DNA from: Calothrix sp. 336/3
Lineage (GTDB): Bacteria; Cyanobacteriota; Cyanobacteriia; Cyanobacteriales; Nostocaceae
NCBI RefSeq assembly: GCF_000734895.2
Contig: NZ_CP011382.1
Span: forward strand, 2,830,700-2,894,699
Direction of reading: 5' to 3'
Length of the DNA stretch: 64,000 nucleotides
A program made the translations under genes and the position numbers. Below the pieces are notes generated by a model. The model had not been told where the DNA came from. It did no database searches and worked only from the letters and a program-made list of their open reading frames with translations. Positions 18,466 through 27,418 of the stretch are shown here, one piece after another. The stretch's first letter is position 1. Every line of letters begins with the position of its first letter.

Positions 18466-19058
18466 CCTGCATCCCTCTGTAGAATGTGTTACTTCGTTTA
18501 TTGCAATATAAAACTTACCTGGGATTTATACACCACCAGGATTTTTCCTATCTATGTCCGATGGTGACAATAATTTTCTTGTTGTTGCGTAAGTCCTCGG
18601 AATTTTACTCCTTGTCCTGAGTATCAATCAAGGTTCAAAAAATCACAAAGAAGAGAAAATGGGAAAAATATTGGCAACACCAAAGCAAGAGTCTAATAAG
18701 ACATACCATATCTTCCTCCGATGCAGTTACCAATCAGGCAAATTCCCTGACGCTTGACATCTCGATTTCTCCTCAGTTTTGCCTAGTCCTAGTAATCAGT
18801 CACCAGTTATGGTAATTATTCATGTTATGTTGGGCTTGGTTGCACCTGTGAAAAATAGTCAGAAATCAGGGACAAATCATCAATACACCATGAAGGAAAT
18901 AAATCTGGATTGCCCGTATTATGGATTTCGGTTCTAGTATATTTTTAATTTTTTCCTGGTTTTTTCGATTGACGGCAAAAATTTATTCGTCATCAATCTC
19001 TAACTTTCAGCAAGGTCATCTGGTAAAATTTGTAAGGTTTCTAGAAGCTAATTAAGCA
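18466..19058. other. Divergent control region dacB / plsX
   Basis: 593 bp without a credible gene. It should hold the promoters of dacB and of the plsX-fabH-fabD-plsC cluster. TTGACGGCAAAAATTTATTC near 18969 offers a possible -35 box on the plus strand, but I see no matching -10, so no promoter is called. Confidence 0.45.
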
Positions 19059-20075
19059 ATGGGATCAACTTGCGTACGGATCGCAATTGACGCAATGGGA
19101 GGAGATCACGCACCCCGTGAAATCGTTGCTGGCGCTCTGCGGGCAAAGGAAGAACTGGGTGTAGAAGTATTACTGGTGGGTGATCCCCAAGAAATTGAAG
19201 CAGCCCTGCCGTCAAAAACAAGTATGGAACGGGTACAGATCGTATCGGCTGAAGATGCGATCGCCATGGATGAAGAACCTCTGACTGCTGTACGTCGCAA
19301 ACCCAAATCCTCAATCAATGTGGCAATGGGTTTAGTCAAACAAGGAGAAGCTGACGCGGTATTCTCTGCCGGTCACTCCGGAGCAGCAATGGCATCAGCA
19401 TTACTACGCTTGGGCAGAATTAAGGGAATTGACCGTCCTGCCATCGGTACAGTCTTCCCCACAATGGTGGCAAGCAAGCAAGTGCTGATTTTAGATGTCG
19501 GAGCGAACGTAGACTGCCGTCCCAAGTTTTTAGAGCAATTTGCCGTCATGGGTTCTGCCTACAGTCAGTACGTTTTGGGTGTGTCAGAACCAAAGGTCGG
19601 CTTACTAAATATTGGTGAAGAAGACTGTAAGGGTAATGATGCCGCAGTTCGTGCCCACCAAATGCTCCAGGAAAATTCCCAAATTAATTTTATTGGCAAT
19701 GCCGAAGGACGGGACGTGCTTTCGGGTGAATTTGATGTAATTGTCTGTGATGGTTTTGTCGGCAATATCTTACTCAAATTTGCTGAAGCTGTAGGCAGTA
19801 TTATCCTCCAAATTCTGCGGGAAGAATTACCCCAAGGATTGCGCGGTCAAATCGGTTCCACCATTCTCAAACCCAACCTCAAACGGGTTAAGCAAAGAAT
19901 GGATCATGCCGAACATGGCGGAGCATTACTTTTGGGTGTGGATGGTATTTGTGTTATCGGTCATGGTAGCTCCCAAGCACCTTCTGTGTTCAATGCAATT
20001 CGCATGGCAAAAGAAGCCGTAGATAACCAAGTTTTGCAAAGACTGCAATCTCAGTTAATAGTCAATAGTCAGTAG
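19059..20075 (+). CDS. plsX: Phosphate acyltransferase PlsX
   Basis: 338 residues. PlsX converts acyl-ACP to acyl-phosphate, the first step of the PlsX/PlsY route to phosphatidic acid. Family signatures: RIAIDAMGGDHAP at the start, DEEPLTAVRRKPKSSINVAM, VFSAGHSGAAMASALLRLGRIKG, LDVGANVDCRPKFLEQFAVMG, NIGEEDCKGN, EGRDVLSGEFDVIVCDGFVGN and GGALLLGVDGICVIGHGSS. It leads a cluster with fabH, fabD and plsC in one direction, a grouping long known in bacteria for coupling fatty-acid and phospholipid synthesis. Confidence 0.97.
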   Translation: MGSTCVRIAIDAMGGDHAPREIVAGALRAKEELGVEVLLVGDPQEIEAALPSKTSMERVQIVSAEDAIAMDEEPLTAVRRKPKSSINVAMGLVKQGEADAVFSAGHSGAAMASALLRLGRIKGIDRPAIGTVFPTMVASKQVLILDVGANVDCRPKFLEQFAVMGSAYSQYVLGVSEPKVGLLNIGEEDCKGNDAAVRAHQMLQENSQINFIGNAEGRDVLSGEFDVIVCDGFVGNILLKFAEAVGSIILQILREELPQGLRGQIGSTILKPNLKRVKQRMDHAEHGGALLLGVDGICVIGHGSSQAPSVFNAIRMAKEAVDNQVLQRLQSQLIVNSQ

Positions 20076-20332
20076 GGAATGGTCAATACTCCTCAGGGGG
20101 TAGGGAAAAGACAAAGGTGAAGGGGTGAAGGAAATGTTAGCCACAAAAAAAATGCATACAATTCTCCTGGTTTACGAAGAAGAAAAGCCTGACCTGGAAA
20201 AAGAAAAACGGGATTTTTCCCACACCGTCTTTTGGGAATGATGCCATTTTTAACCCTACCCCTTAGCAGTGGAACCTACACCCTAAGGATTTTGACCAAC
20301 AATGAAATGCAGATAACTTGGGAGAAGCCGGA

Positions 20333-21325
20333 GTGCAGAATATAGGAATTGCAGTGACTGGAAGTGGTTCGGCAGTGCCCAGCACTTTCCTTGATAACCA
20401 TGGACTCGCTGAAATAGTCGAAACTTCCGATGAATGGATTACCACAAGAACGGGAATTCGTCAACGTCATTTAGCAAAATGTAGTGAATCCTTAAGCGCG
20501 ATCGCCGCCACCGCAGCTGCTAGAGCCTTAGAATCAGCAGGGCTAACAGCGAATGATGTAGATTTAATTCTGCTTGCCACTTCTACCCCCGATGACTTAT
20601 TTGGTAGTGCTTGCCAAATCCAAGGGATATTAGGAGCAAATAGGGCGGTAGCTTTCGACTTAACAGCAGCTTGTTCCGGTTTTGTCTTTGGGTTAGTCAC
20701 AGCTGCCCAATATATTCGTACCGGCGTATTCCGCAATGTATTATTAATCGGGGCAGATATGCTTTCCCGATGGGTAGACTGGGAAGACCGACGCAGTTGT
20801 GTATTATTTGGTGATGGTGCGGGGGCTGTAGTTTTGCAGGCAAACCAGAGCGATCGCCTTCTCGGTTTTGAACTCAAAAGTGATGGCTCTCAGAACAGTT
20901 GCTTGAATCTTGCCTACACCTGCGAAGACCAAGAATTAATTCCCGGTGTCAGCGTCAGTCGAGGGAAATTTCAACCCATTACCATGAATGGTAAAGAAGT
21001 TTACCGCTTCGCCGTCCAGAAAGTGCCCGAAATTATTGACAAAGCTCTATTTCATGCCAACCTCAGCCCAGATAACGTCGATTGGCTAGTGCTGCATCAA
21101 GCAAATCAACGCATTCTTGATGCCGTAGCTCAAAGGCTGAATATCCCAGAAAACAAAGTTATTAGTAATGTGAGTCGTTACGGCAACACCTCTGCCGCTT
21201 CCATACCCCTAGCTCTGGATGAAGCTGTCCGAGAAGGTAAAATTCAACCCGGTGATATGATTGCCGCCTCTGGCTTTGGTGCCGGATTGACCTGGGGAGC
21301 AGCCATATTTCAATGGGGACGCTGA
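20333..21325 (+). CDS. fabH: 3-oxoacyl-ACP synthase III (FabH)
   Basis: 330 residues from a GTG at 20333, preferred because GGGAGA sits 8 bp upstream and the protein then begins MQNIGIAVTGSGSAVP as in relatives; a TTG at 20318 is the alternative. FabH condenses acetyl-CoA with malonyl-ACP to start fatty-acid synthesis. The catalytic triad is visible: Cys114 in DLTAACSGFVFG, His in VLHQANQRILDAV, Asn in SRYGNTSAAS. The GFGAGLTWGA end is typical. It is second in the plsX cluster, 257 bp after plsX. Confidence 0.97.
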   Translation: MQNIGIAVTGSGSAVPSTFLDNHGLAEIVETSDEWITTRTGIRQRHLAKCSESLSAIAATAAARALESAGLTANDVDLILLATSTPDDLFGSACQIQGILGANRAVAFDLTAACSGFVFGLVTAAQYIRTGVFRNVLLIGADMLSRWVDWEDRRSCVLFGDGAGAVVLQANQSDRLLGFELKSDGSQNSCLNLAYTCEDQELIPGVSVSRGKFQPITMNGKEVYRFAVQKVPEIIDKALFHANLSPDNVDWLVLHQANQRILDAVAQRLNIPENKVISNVSRYGNTSAASIPLALDEAVREGKIQPGDMIAASGFGAGLTWGAAIFQWGR

Positions 21326-21476
21326 TATTCCGATATCTAGCTGTCAATGAAAGAGGACAGGGAAAAACTGACGATGAGTAATGGGTAATAAATCATGAGT
21401 AATGAGTAGTGAATTAAGCCTTGAAACCCTTAATATCTCCTAGCTAGTTCCGAAACAATGATTTTGAATCTATCTT

Positions 21477-21504
21477 GAAACCCCTATGGGATAAGAGGTG
21501 TTTC
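21477..21504 (+). other. Imperfect hairpin between fabH and fabD
   Basis: GAAACCCCT and AGGTGTTTC pair at 8 of 9 positions around a 10-nt loop, followed by TAATTT. It may be a weak terminator or an attenuating structure inside the cluster. Confidence 0.35.
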
Positions 21505-21543
21505 TAATTTACATCAGCCATAAATCTCTACTTTTTATTTATT

Positions 21544-21564
21544 ACTCCTTACTCCTTACTCCTT
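21544..21564. repeat. (ACTCCTT)x3 heptamer repeat in the fabD leader
   Basis: Three exact 7-bp copies, preceded at 21372-21410 by degenerate ATGAGTA/ATGGGTA heptamers. It is pyrimidine-rich on the coding strand and lies just before the fabD start codon. Confidence 0.8.
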
Positions 21565-21589
21565 ATTTATTTCTCAAATTGCATGATCG

Positions 21590-22465
21590 ATGACTAAAAC
21601 AGCATGGGTGTTCCCCGGACAAGGTTCCCAAGCCCAGGGTATGGGAATAGATTTACTAGAATTGCCAGCAGCTCAAGAGAAATTTGCCCAAGCTGAGGAA
21701 ATTTTAGGCTGGTCTGTAACTGACATCTGCCAAAATGACCCTGATAAACTGGCTCAAACTCTTTATACACAACCATGTTTATACGTTGTTGAAAGTATTC
21801 TTTCTGACTTACTCAAAGCCAAGTATCAGCCTGATATTGTCGCTGGTCACAGCCTAGGGGAATACATTGCTTTGTATGTTGCTGGTGTCTATGATTGGTC
21901 AGCAGGATTGCGGTTGGTAAAAAGACGGGCAGAATTGATGAGTAGCGTTGCCGGGGGAATGATGGCAGCACTGATACAATTTGACCGTGAGCAGTTAGAG
22001 GCAGCTTTAGCAGCTACACCCAATGTCGTTTTAGCCAATGATAATAGTGCATTACAGGTAGTTATTTCTGGCACACCTGCTGGCGTGGAAGCAGTGATGT
22101 CCCAGGTAAAAACCAAAAGAGCATTGCCTTTAAATGTTTCAGGAGCTTTTCATTCTCCTTTGATGGCGGCTCCTGCCTCGGAATTTCAAGATGTCCTTAA
22201 TTCCGTAGATTTTTTAGATGCGGAAGTGCCAGTTTTATCTAACGTAGACCCCTCTCCAGCCACGGAAGCCGGGATTTTAAAGCAACGTTTGATACAGCAA
22301 ATGACCGGGGGAGTACGGTGGCGGGAAATTTCCCTGGCATTGCCGGAAAATGGGATAGAGAAAGTTGTGGAAATTGGACCAGGAAATGTATTAACTGGTT
22401 TAATTAAACGCACCTGTCCGAGTTTGCAGCTAGAAAATATTCACACTGCCTCAGAAGTTGTCTGA
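21590..22465 (+). CDS. fabD: Malonyl-CoA:ACP transacylase
   Basis: 291 residues. Loads malonyl groups onto acyl carrier protein. The N-terminal WVFPGQGSQAQGMG and the nucleophile motif VAGHSLGEY (Ser88) are clear, as is the catalytic His in VSGAFHSPLM (about residue 187) and GNVLTGLIKR near the end. Start ATG 21590 follows a pyrimidine-rich leader with heptamer repeats and no obvious Shine-Dalgarno sequence. Third gene of the plsX cluster. Confidence 0.97.
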   Translation: MTKTAWVFPGQGSQAQGMGIDLLELPAAQEKFAQAEEILGWSVTDICQNDPDKLAQTLYTQPCLYVVESILSDLLKAKYQPDIVAGHSLGEYIALYVAGVYDWSAGLRLVKRRAELMSSVAGGMMAALIQFDREQLEAALAATPNVVLANDNSALQVVISGTPAGVEAVMSQVKTKRALPLNVSGAFHSPLMAAPASEFQDVLNSVDFLDAEVPVLSNVDPSPATEAGILKQRLIQQMTGGVRWREISLALPENGIEKVVEIGPGNVLTGLIKRTCPSLQLENIHTASEVV

Positions 22466-22594
22466 TGCAACAGAAATATCCTTGGGGGTAATGGGTAATA
22501 GGAGGATAGGTAATAGAGTTGTTCATAACCTTCCTCTTTGCCGTTTCCTTGCTCTTACCCCGTTTTTCTCCTTTCTCCCTTCCCCTAATTAACC

Positions 22595-23236
22595 ATGTCT
22601 CCAAACCGTGAACCGCCCCTAGTAAGTTTCCTGCTGTACCACGCTTTTAAATGGTCTGTGGTTAGCCCTATGTTGCATCTTTACTTCCAGGGTAAAATTT
22701 ATGGTACGGAGAATGTGCCGCAAACTGGACCCCTATTAGTGGTGAGTAACCATGCAAGTAACTATGATCCACCCATAGTTTCTAATTGTGTCTGTCGTCC
22801 AGTGGCACATATGGCAAAGGAAGAATTATTTAGAATTCCAGTTTTGAAGCAGGCGATCGCCCTCTATGGAGCTTACCCTGTTAGTCGTGGTTCTGCTGAC
22901 CGCGCTGCCATTCGTGCTGCTTTAGAATATTTAGAAGCAGGTTGGGCAGTTGGTGTATTTTTACAAGGAACCCGTACCCTTGATGGACGAATTGACGATC
23001 CTAAACGTGGGGCAGCATTGATAGCAGCGAAAGCCAATGCACCATTGTTACCAGTGAGTTTGTGGGGAACCGAAAAAATTGAAGTTAAGGGGACAGCCAC
23101 ACCTCGGAGAGTCCCGGTAACAGTCAGAATTGGCGAATTAATCCCTGCACCTAATTCTACAGATAAGTATGAGTTAGAAGCGGTGACGCAAAAATGTGCC
23201 CAAGCTATTAATGCTCTCCACGATTTGGGAAGATAA
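22595..23236 (+). CDS. plsC: 1-acyl-sn-glycerol-3-phosphate acyltransferase
   Basis: 213 residues. Adds the second acyl chain to lysophosphatidic acid at the membrane. Block I is SNHASNYDPP (His53, Asp58). Block III reads LQGTRTLDGR, with Gln in place of the usual Glu of EGTR, a change I believe is common in cyanobacterial copies. AAKANAPLLPVSLWGTEK provides block IV. It ends the plsX-fabH-fabD-plsC run, so all steps from malonyl-ACP to phosphatidate except PlsY are encoded here. The ATG follows a CCCTTCCCC leader tract. Confidence 0.93.
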   Translation: MSPNREPPLVSFLLYHAFKWSVVSPMLHLYFQGKIYGTENVPQTGPLLVVSNHASNYDPPIVSNCVCRPVAHMAKEELFRIPVLKQAIALYGAYPVSRGSADRAAIRAALEYLEAGWAVGVFLQGTRTLDGRIDDPKRGAALIAAKANAPLLPVSLWGTEKIEVKGTATPRRVPVTVRIGELIPAPNSTDKYELEAVTQKCAQAINALHDLGR

Positions 23237-23466
23237 ACCAGGTTAATGGGTAATAGGCAATAGGAAAAGGCAAGATTTCAGCCGAATGCTGCTGCCAGTA
23301 AAAATTTTATTTTTGCAAAATTTGCATGTCCCAAAATATTTTCCTGTTAAACCATTTCTCTAAATTCCGGCTACAGATAATTCTCCCCCTGCTTCCTACT
23401 GTCTATGTGTAGCTTTATTTTGGAGAATTAGTATTAAATTTTTCCCTTCCCCCTTCCCTCTTACCT

Positions 23467-23763
23467 ATGACTAACGAAAACTTAAAAATAGAACTGAAAG
23501 AAAATCTTGATGAGGCAGAGTGGGATTGGTTAATACCCCATGTGCAACGAGACGCAGTAGTGGTAGTAGCAGTCGGTTTAGACTTGATTGATGTCGGAGT
23601 CGCGATCGCCTCTGATAACACCTCCCAAGTCGGTAATTGGATTAGTGAAGCCCTACTAAGTAAACCTTCTGTAGAACAATTAGGAGAATGGAACAGCGAT
23701 CGCGCGAAACGATTTAATACATTAATTGTTCAACCCTATGTCCTAGTTCAGGAAAAAACTTAG
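23467..23763 (+). CDS. DUF2288 small protein
   Basis: 98 residues, soluble. I recognise the DUF2288 pattern: ELKENLDEAEWDWLIPHVQRDAVVVV, LDLIDVGVAIASDN, VGNWISEALLSKPSVEQL and FNTLIVQPYVLVQE. The role is unknown. It starts at ATG 23467 after a pyrimidine-rich tract (TTTCCCTTCCCCCTTCCCTC). It lies 230 bp past plsC and is followed by a clear hairpin terminator, so it may be the last gene of the lipid cluster or a separate unit. Confidence 0.85.
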   Translation: MTNENLKIELKENLDEAEWDWLIPHVQRDAVVVVAVGLDLIDVGVAIASDNTSQVGNWISEALLSKPSVEQLGEWNSDRAKRFNTLIVQPYVLVQEKT

Positions 23764-23784
23764 CCAGAATTTATACTCAAATAC

Positions 23785-23831
23785 AAAAGGTAGAAGTCTT
23801 AAGGCTCATTTTGCCCGCTTCTACCTTTTTG
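23785..23831 (+). terminator. Terminator after the DUF2288 gene
   Basis: AAAAGGTAGAAG (23785-23796) pairs perfectly with CTTCTACCTTTT (23818-23829) around a 21-nt loop and runs into a T-tract. It lies 21 bp past the stop codon. Confidence 0.75.
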
Positions 23832-23995
23832 TTGTTATTCACACATCAAGTTAGGATGCGTCATACCATTTCACTTGATATACGATACAAATTATCAGCT
23901 TGGGTGCCAGCATTATGACCCTATATCTGTATCTATTATTTTCGTGAACTGGTATTAAATATCTTTCAGCCCAAAATAACCAGTCCTAATAACTA

Positions 23996-24439
23996 CTATT
24001 TAGCAGTTTTAGGAGCAGGAGCAGGAGCGGGAGATGCTTCCGGAGCAGGAGATGCTTCTGGAGCAGGAGCTTCTGGAGCAGGAGCTTCTGGAGCAGGAGT
24101 TGCTTCTGGGGCAGGAGTCATTTTGTTAGGAGCAGGAGCTTCTGGAGCAGGAGATGCTTCTGGAGCAGGAGCTTCTGGAGCAGGAGATGCTTCTGGAGCA
24201 GGAGCTTCTGGAGCAGGAGTTGCCTCTGGAGCAGGAGCTTCTGGAGCAGGAGCTTTAGGAGCAGAATTAGCATTTCCTGCACAACGAGAATTCAACGGAA
24301 AACGTTCACAAAGGATTTTCATCCCTTCTGGTGAGAGTTTAATTTCTCCCGGTTGTTTATCTGATTCAGCAACAGCCAAGCTACTTGTTAATCCGAGGAT
24401 TAGGGCAGTGCCGATTAGGGTGAGAAATTTTCCCTTCAT
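23996..24439 (-). CDS. Secreted Pro/Ala/Glu-rich repeat protein with a Cys-pair head
   Basis: 147 residues from ATG 24439. Residues 1-24 (KFLTLIGTALILGLTSSLAVAES) form a signal peptide with an AVA-ES cleavage site. A short conserved-looking head follows: LSPEGMKILCERFPLNSRCAG, with two cysteines that could form a disulfide. From about residue 60 on the chain is tandem repeats of APAPEA, TPAPEA and SPAPEA, which would be extended and acidic. A periplasmic or surface spacer is plausible. At DNA level the repeat is an 18-bp class built on CTTCTGGAGCAGGAG. The opposite strand is also open by virtue of the repeats, which I regard as a shadow. Confidence 0.75.
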   Translation of the reverse strand: MKGKFLTLIGTALILGLTSSLAVAESDKQPGEIKLSPEGMKILCERFPLNSRCAGNANSAPKAPAPEAPAPEATPAPEAPAPEASPAPEAPAPEASPAPEAPAPNKMTPAPEATPAPEAPAPEAPAPEASPAPEASPAPAPAPKTAK

Positions 24440-24999
24440 AGTTATTAACCTCAACACCTTACAGGAAGGAATACTCCGCTCATTAAATCAAACAACCTGC
24501 CCAAGAAAATCTGCCTAAATAGGGATGTATATTTGTATCTGATGTTCTGTATAGGTAAAAATCGGCAAAAATCTTCTCAATTATTGATAAAAATATATGT
24601 ATCAACCAAGCTAAAAAGCTGGCTACACATAGATTTGGGCAATTTGAATTTTTGATGAATAAAAATTATAAATAGAAAAATGCCCTAGAACTACGTCAAA
24701 ATCACGCTCCCCACCTAGAAGTTTTTCCCAGTCACTCCATCTTATGGAAATATAGTCTGTGTAGGAAATATGCTGATTTACCCTATTGATTTGAGAAAAG
24801 AAAAAATATAGGTATTTTTTGCAAAAATTTGCCACTTTATGTATGACAACAGGCTATAAATTATCTTAATGTGCAAAAAAAATGGGAACATTTTCTCGAG
24901 AATAACGTCATCCATTGCTTATGAGTAAAATGGTGGCAGACAAACATCGAGATTACAGTTGCCGAAATACTTGAGTAATAACCGTGGTCTAAATCGCCG
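24440..24999. other. Intergenic stretch upstream of the FHA-PBP gene
   Basis: 560 bp, AT-rich, between divergent genes. I see no credible ORF or RNA. It should contain promoters for the secreted repeat protein and for the FHA-PBP gene. Confidence 0.45.
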
Positions 25000-27267
25000 A
25001 TGAGTTCCCCCCAACCCCCACAAAAGCCACAAACTCTGCTGGGTCAGCTGACTCAAGCAGTTCAAACAATTCAAGCTAGGGTTGATTTTTCTAAACTGGC
25101 ATTAAAGCCGAATGCAAAAGTACCCGAACTCTGGGTACAGGATGCTGGGGCAGCTCAAGCGGAAGTGTATCCGCTCCTGGGCGATCGCTATCTTTTAGGA
25201 CGTAGCTCCAAGTCTTGCGATATTGTTGTCCGGAACCCCGTAGTCAGTCAAATCCACCTCTCTCTCTCGCGGGATTCCACACAACGCAAACCCGTATTCG
25301 TAATTAAAGACGAAGGTTCTACCAATGGCATTTACCGAGGAAGACGACGGGTAAGTTCTTTAGAACTCAAGCATGGTGATATTTTCACCCTGGGACCACC
25401 AGAATTGGCAGCTTCGGTGAGATTACAATACATAGACCCTCCCCCAATCTATGTCAAGGCTGCTACCTGGGCAGGGTATGGGGTGGCTGGAGCCACTGGT
25501 TTATTAGCCCTGGTAATTGGCATTGAGTGGCTGAAATTTGATGTTAAACCCTTGCCAACGGCAACCCGTGCCCCAGTCATTATTTATGCTGGAGATGGGG
25601 AAACCAAACTTCGGGAACCTCGGACGACAGTACATATTGACATGAAGCGGCTAGAGGAATTCGGACCCTACCTACCCTCCGCAGTCATCGCGTCCGAAGA
25701 TAGTCGTTTCAATTGGCACTTCGGGGTTGACCCCTATGGGGTGTTACGAGCAGTATTTATTAATACTCGTAGTGGAGATGTGCAACAGGGGGCAAGTACC
25801 GTCACCCAACAGGTTGCTAGAAGTTTATTCCGCGATTATGTTGGTAGGCAAGATTCTTTAGGAAGAAAAGTCCGAGAGGCAATCGTTGCTTTCAAGCTAG
25901 AGACTTTTTACAGTAAGGATGAAATTTTACTGACTTACCTCAACCGGGTATTCTTAGGGGCGGATACATCGGGATTTGAGGATGCTGCACAATATTATTT
26001 TGGGGAGTCAGCGAAGAAATTAACCGCTTCCCAAGCTGCCACCTTGGTAGGCATTTTACCTGCTCCCAACGGTTTTAATTTTTGTGGTGATAACCAGAGT
26101 AAACGTCGTATCCAGTATTACCGCAATCGGGTATTACTGCGAATGTTGGAGATGGGGAAAATTAAACAGGATGAACACGATCGCGCACGGCGATCGCCTG
26201 TGGAGATAAGTGGTAAAGTTTGTGAACAACAAACCAAAACTATTGCCCCCTACTTCTACAGCTACGTATTTTCCGAACTGGAGTCTATCCTGGGAAAGGA
26301 ACTTGCCACCGAAGGCAACTTTATTATTGAAACCCAGCTAAATCTTTCCATGCAGACTCAAGCGGAGTCATCCCTGCGAACAACTGTCAATCAAGCAGGT
26401 AGTACCTTTGGTTTCTCCCAGGGAGCGCTTGTCACCTTAGATTCCAGTACCGGGGGAATTTTAGCAATGGTTGGTGGCACAGACTACAAAACCTCCCAAT
26501 TTAATCGAGCATTTCAAGCCAAAAGGCAACCCGGTTCTACCTTCAAAATTTTTGCCTACGCAGAAGCCATCAAAGAGGGAATTTCTCCGGAAAAAACCTA
26601 TTCCTGCGCTGCATTACCCTGGCAAGGTTTTACCTATAAACCCTGTCGCAGTGGGGTAGGTAGTATGAGTATCAGTACAGGTTTTGCTCTCAGTGAAAAC
26701 CCGGTTGCCCTGAGGGTAGCCAAGGAAGTGGGTTTAGACAAGGTTGTCTCGATGGCACGACAGTTAGGAGTCCGTTCTGAGTTAGAAGCCGTACCAGGTT
26801 TAATTCTAGGACAAAGCGTAGTTGATGTCTTAGAAATGACAGGTTCCTTTGGGGCGATCGCCAATCGTGGTGTGTGGAATCGTCCCCATGCCATTAGTCG
26901 AATCCTTGACAGCAGCGACTGCAAAGACCGTAATGACCGCACTACCTGTAGAGTAATTTATACCTTTGACCAAGATAGGGAAGCCAACAAGCGCGTTTTA
27001 AACGCAGATGTCGCCGATACCATGACGCGCTTAATGCGGGGAGCGATTACCAATGGTACAGGGCGAAGTGCGGCGATCGGTTTAGGGGAAGCCGGTAAAA
27101 CTGGTACAACCAATGATAATAAGGACTTGTGGTTTATCGGCTTTATTCCCAGTCGTCGTCTAACTACGGGTATTTGGTTAGGTAACGATAACAACTCTGC
27201 AACTAACGGCAGTAGCGCCCAAGCAGCGCAATTATGGGGGAGCTATATGGGAAAGGTGACAAAGTAG
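25000..27267 (+). CDS. Bifunctional class A penicillin-binding protein with an N-terminal FHA domain
   Basis: 755 residues. A cytoplasmic FHA domain (residues 50-146; GRSSKSCDIV, SQIHLSL, EGSTNGIYRG) binds phosphothreonine. A single transmembrane helix at 157-177 follows. The GT51 glycosyltransferase domain holds ASEDSRFNWHFG (Glu233) and GASTVTQQVARSLF. The transpeptidase domain holds STFK (Ser513, Lys516), SEN (565-567) and KTGT (700-703). It polymerises and cross-links peptidoglycan. FHA fusion to PBP1 is a cyanobacterial arrangement as far as I know, and suggests control by Ser/Thr kinases such as the one at 45.8 kb (inference). ATG 25000. Confidence 0.93.
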   Translation: MSSPQPPQKPQTLLGQLTQAVQTIQARVDFSKLALKPNAKVPELWVQDAGAAQAEVYPLLGDRYLLGRSSKSCDIVVRNPVVSQIHLSLSRDSTQRKPVFVIKDEGSTNGIYRGRRRVSSLELKHGDIFTLGPPELAASVRLQYIDPPPIYVKAATWAGYGVAGATGLLALVIGIEWLKFDVKPLPTATRAPVIIYAGDGETKLREPRTTVHIDMKRLEEFGPYLPSAVIASEDSRFNWHFGVDPYGVLRAVFINTRSGDVQQGASTVTQQVARSLFRDYVGRQDSLGRKVREAIVAFKLETFYSKDEILLTYLNRVFLGADTSGFEDAAQYYFGESAKKLTASQAATLVGILPAPNGFNFCGDNQSKRRIQYYRNRVLLRMLEMGKIKQDEHDRARRSPVEISGKVCEQQTKTIAPYFYSYVFSELESILGKELATEGNFIIETQLNLSMQTQAESSLRTTVNQAGSTFGFSQGALVTLDSSTGGILAMVGGTDYKTSQFNRAFQAKRQPGSTFKIFAYAEAIKEGISPEKTYSCAALPWQGFTYKPCRSGVGSMSISTGFALSENPVALRVAKEVGLDKVVSMARQLGVRSELEAVPGLILGQSVVDVLEMTGSFGAIANRGVWNRPHAISRILDSSDCKDRNDRTTCRVIYTFDQDREANKRVLNADVADTMTRLMRGAITNGTGRSAAIGLGEAGKTGTTNDNKDLWFIGFIPSRRLTTGIWLGNDNNSATNGSSAQAAQLWGSYMGKVTK

Positions 27268-27418
27268 CCGTCATGAACTGCGTACACCAGGACAGATGAA
27301 AATAGGCATTGGGCATTAATTGTTTCTCCCTTGTCTCCCTTGTCCCCCTTGTCCCCCAGTTCCCCTGCTTTTTCAAGTCAGGTGACAGCAAAATCTACTT
27401 ATCCCCTTTCCTGTTCCC

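Noticed and set aside
24123..24518. 131-codon antisense frame with GAGASGAGDASG repeats
   Set aside because: A by-product of the repeats in the secreted protein gene on the other strand.
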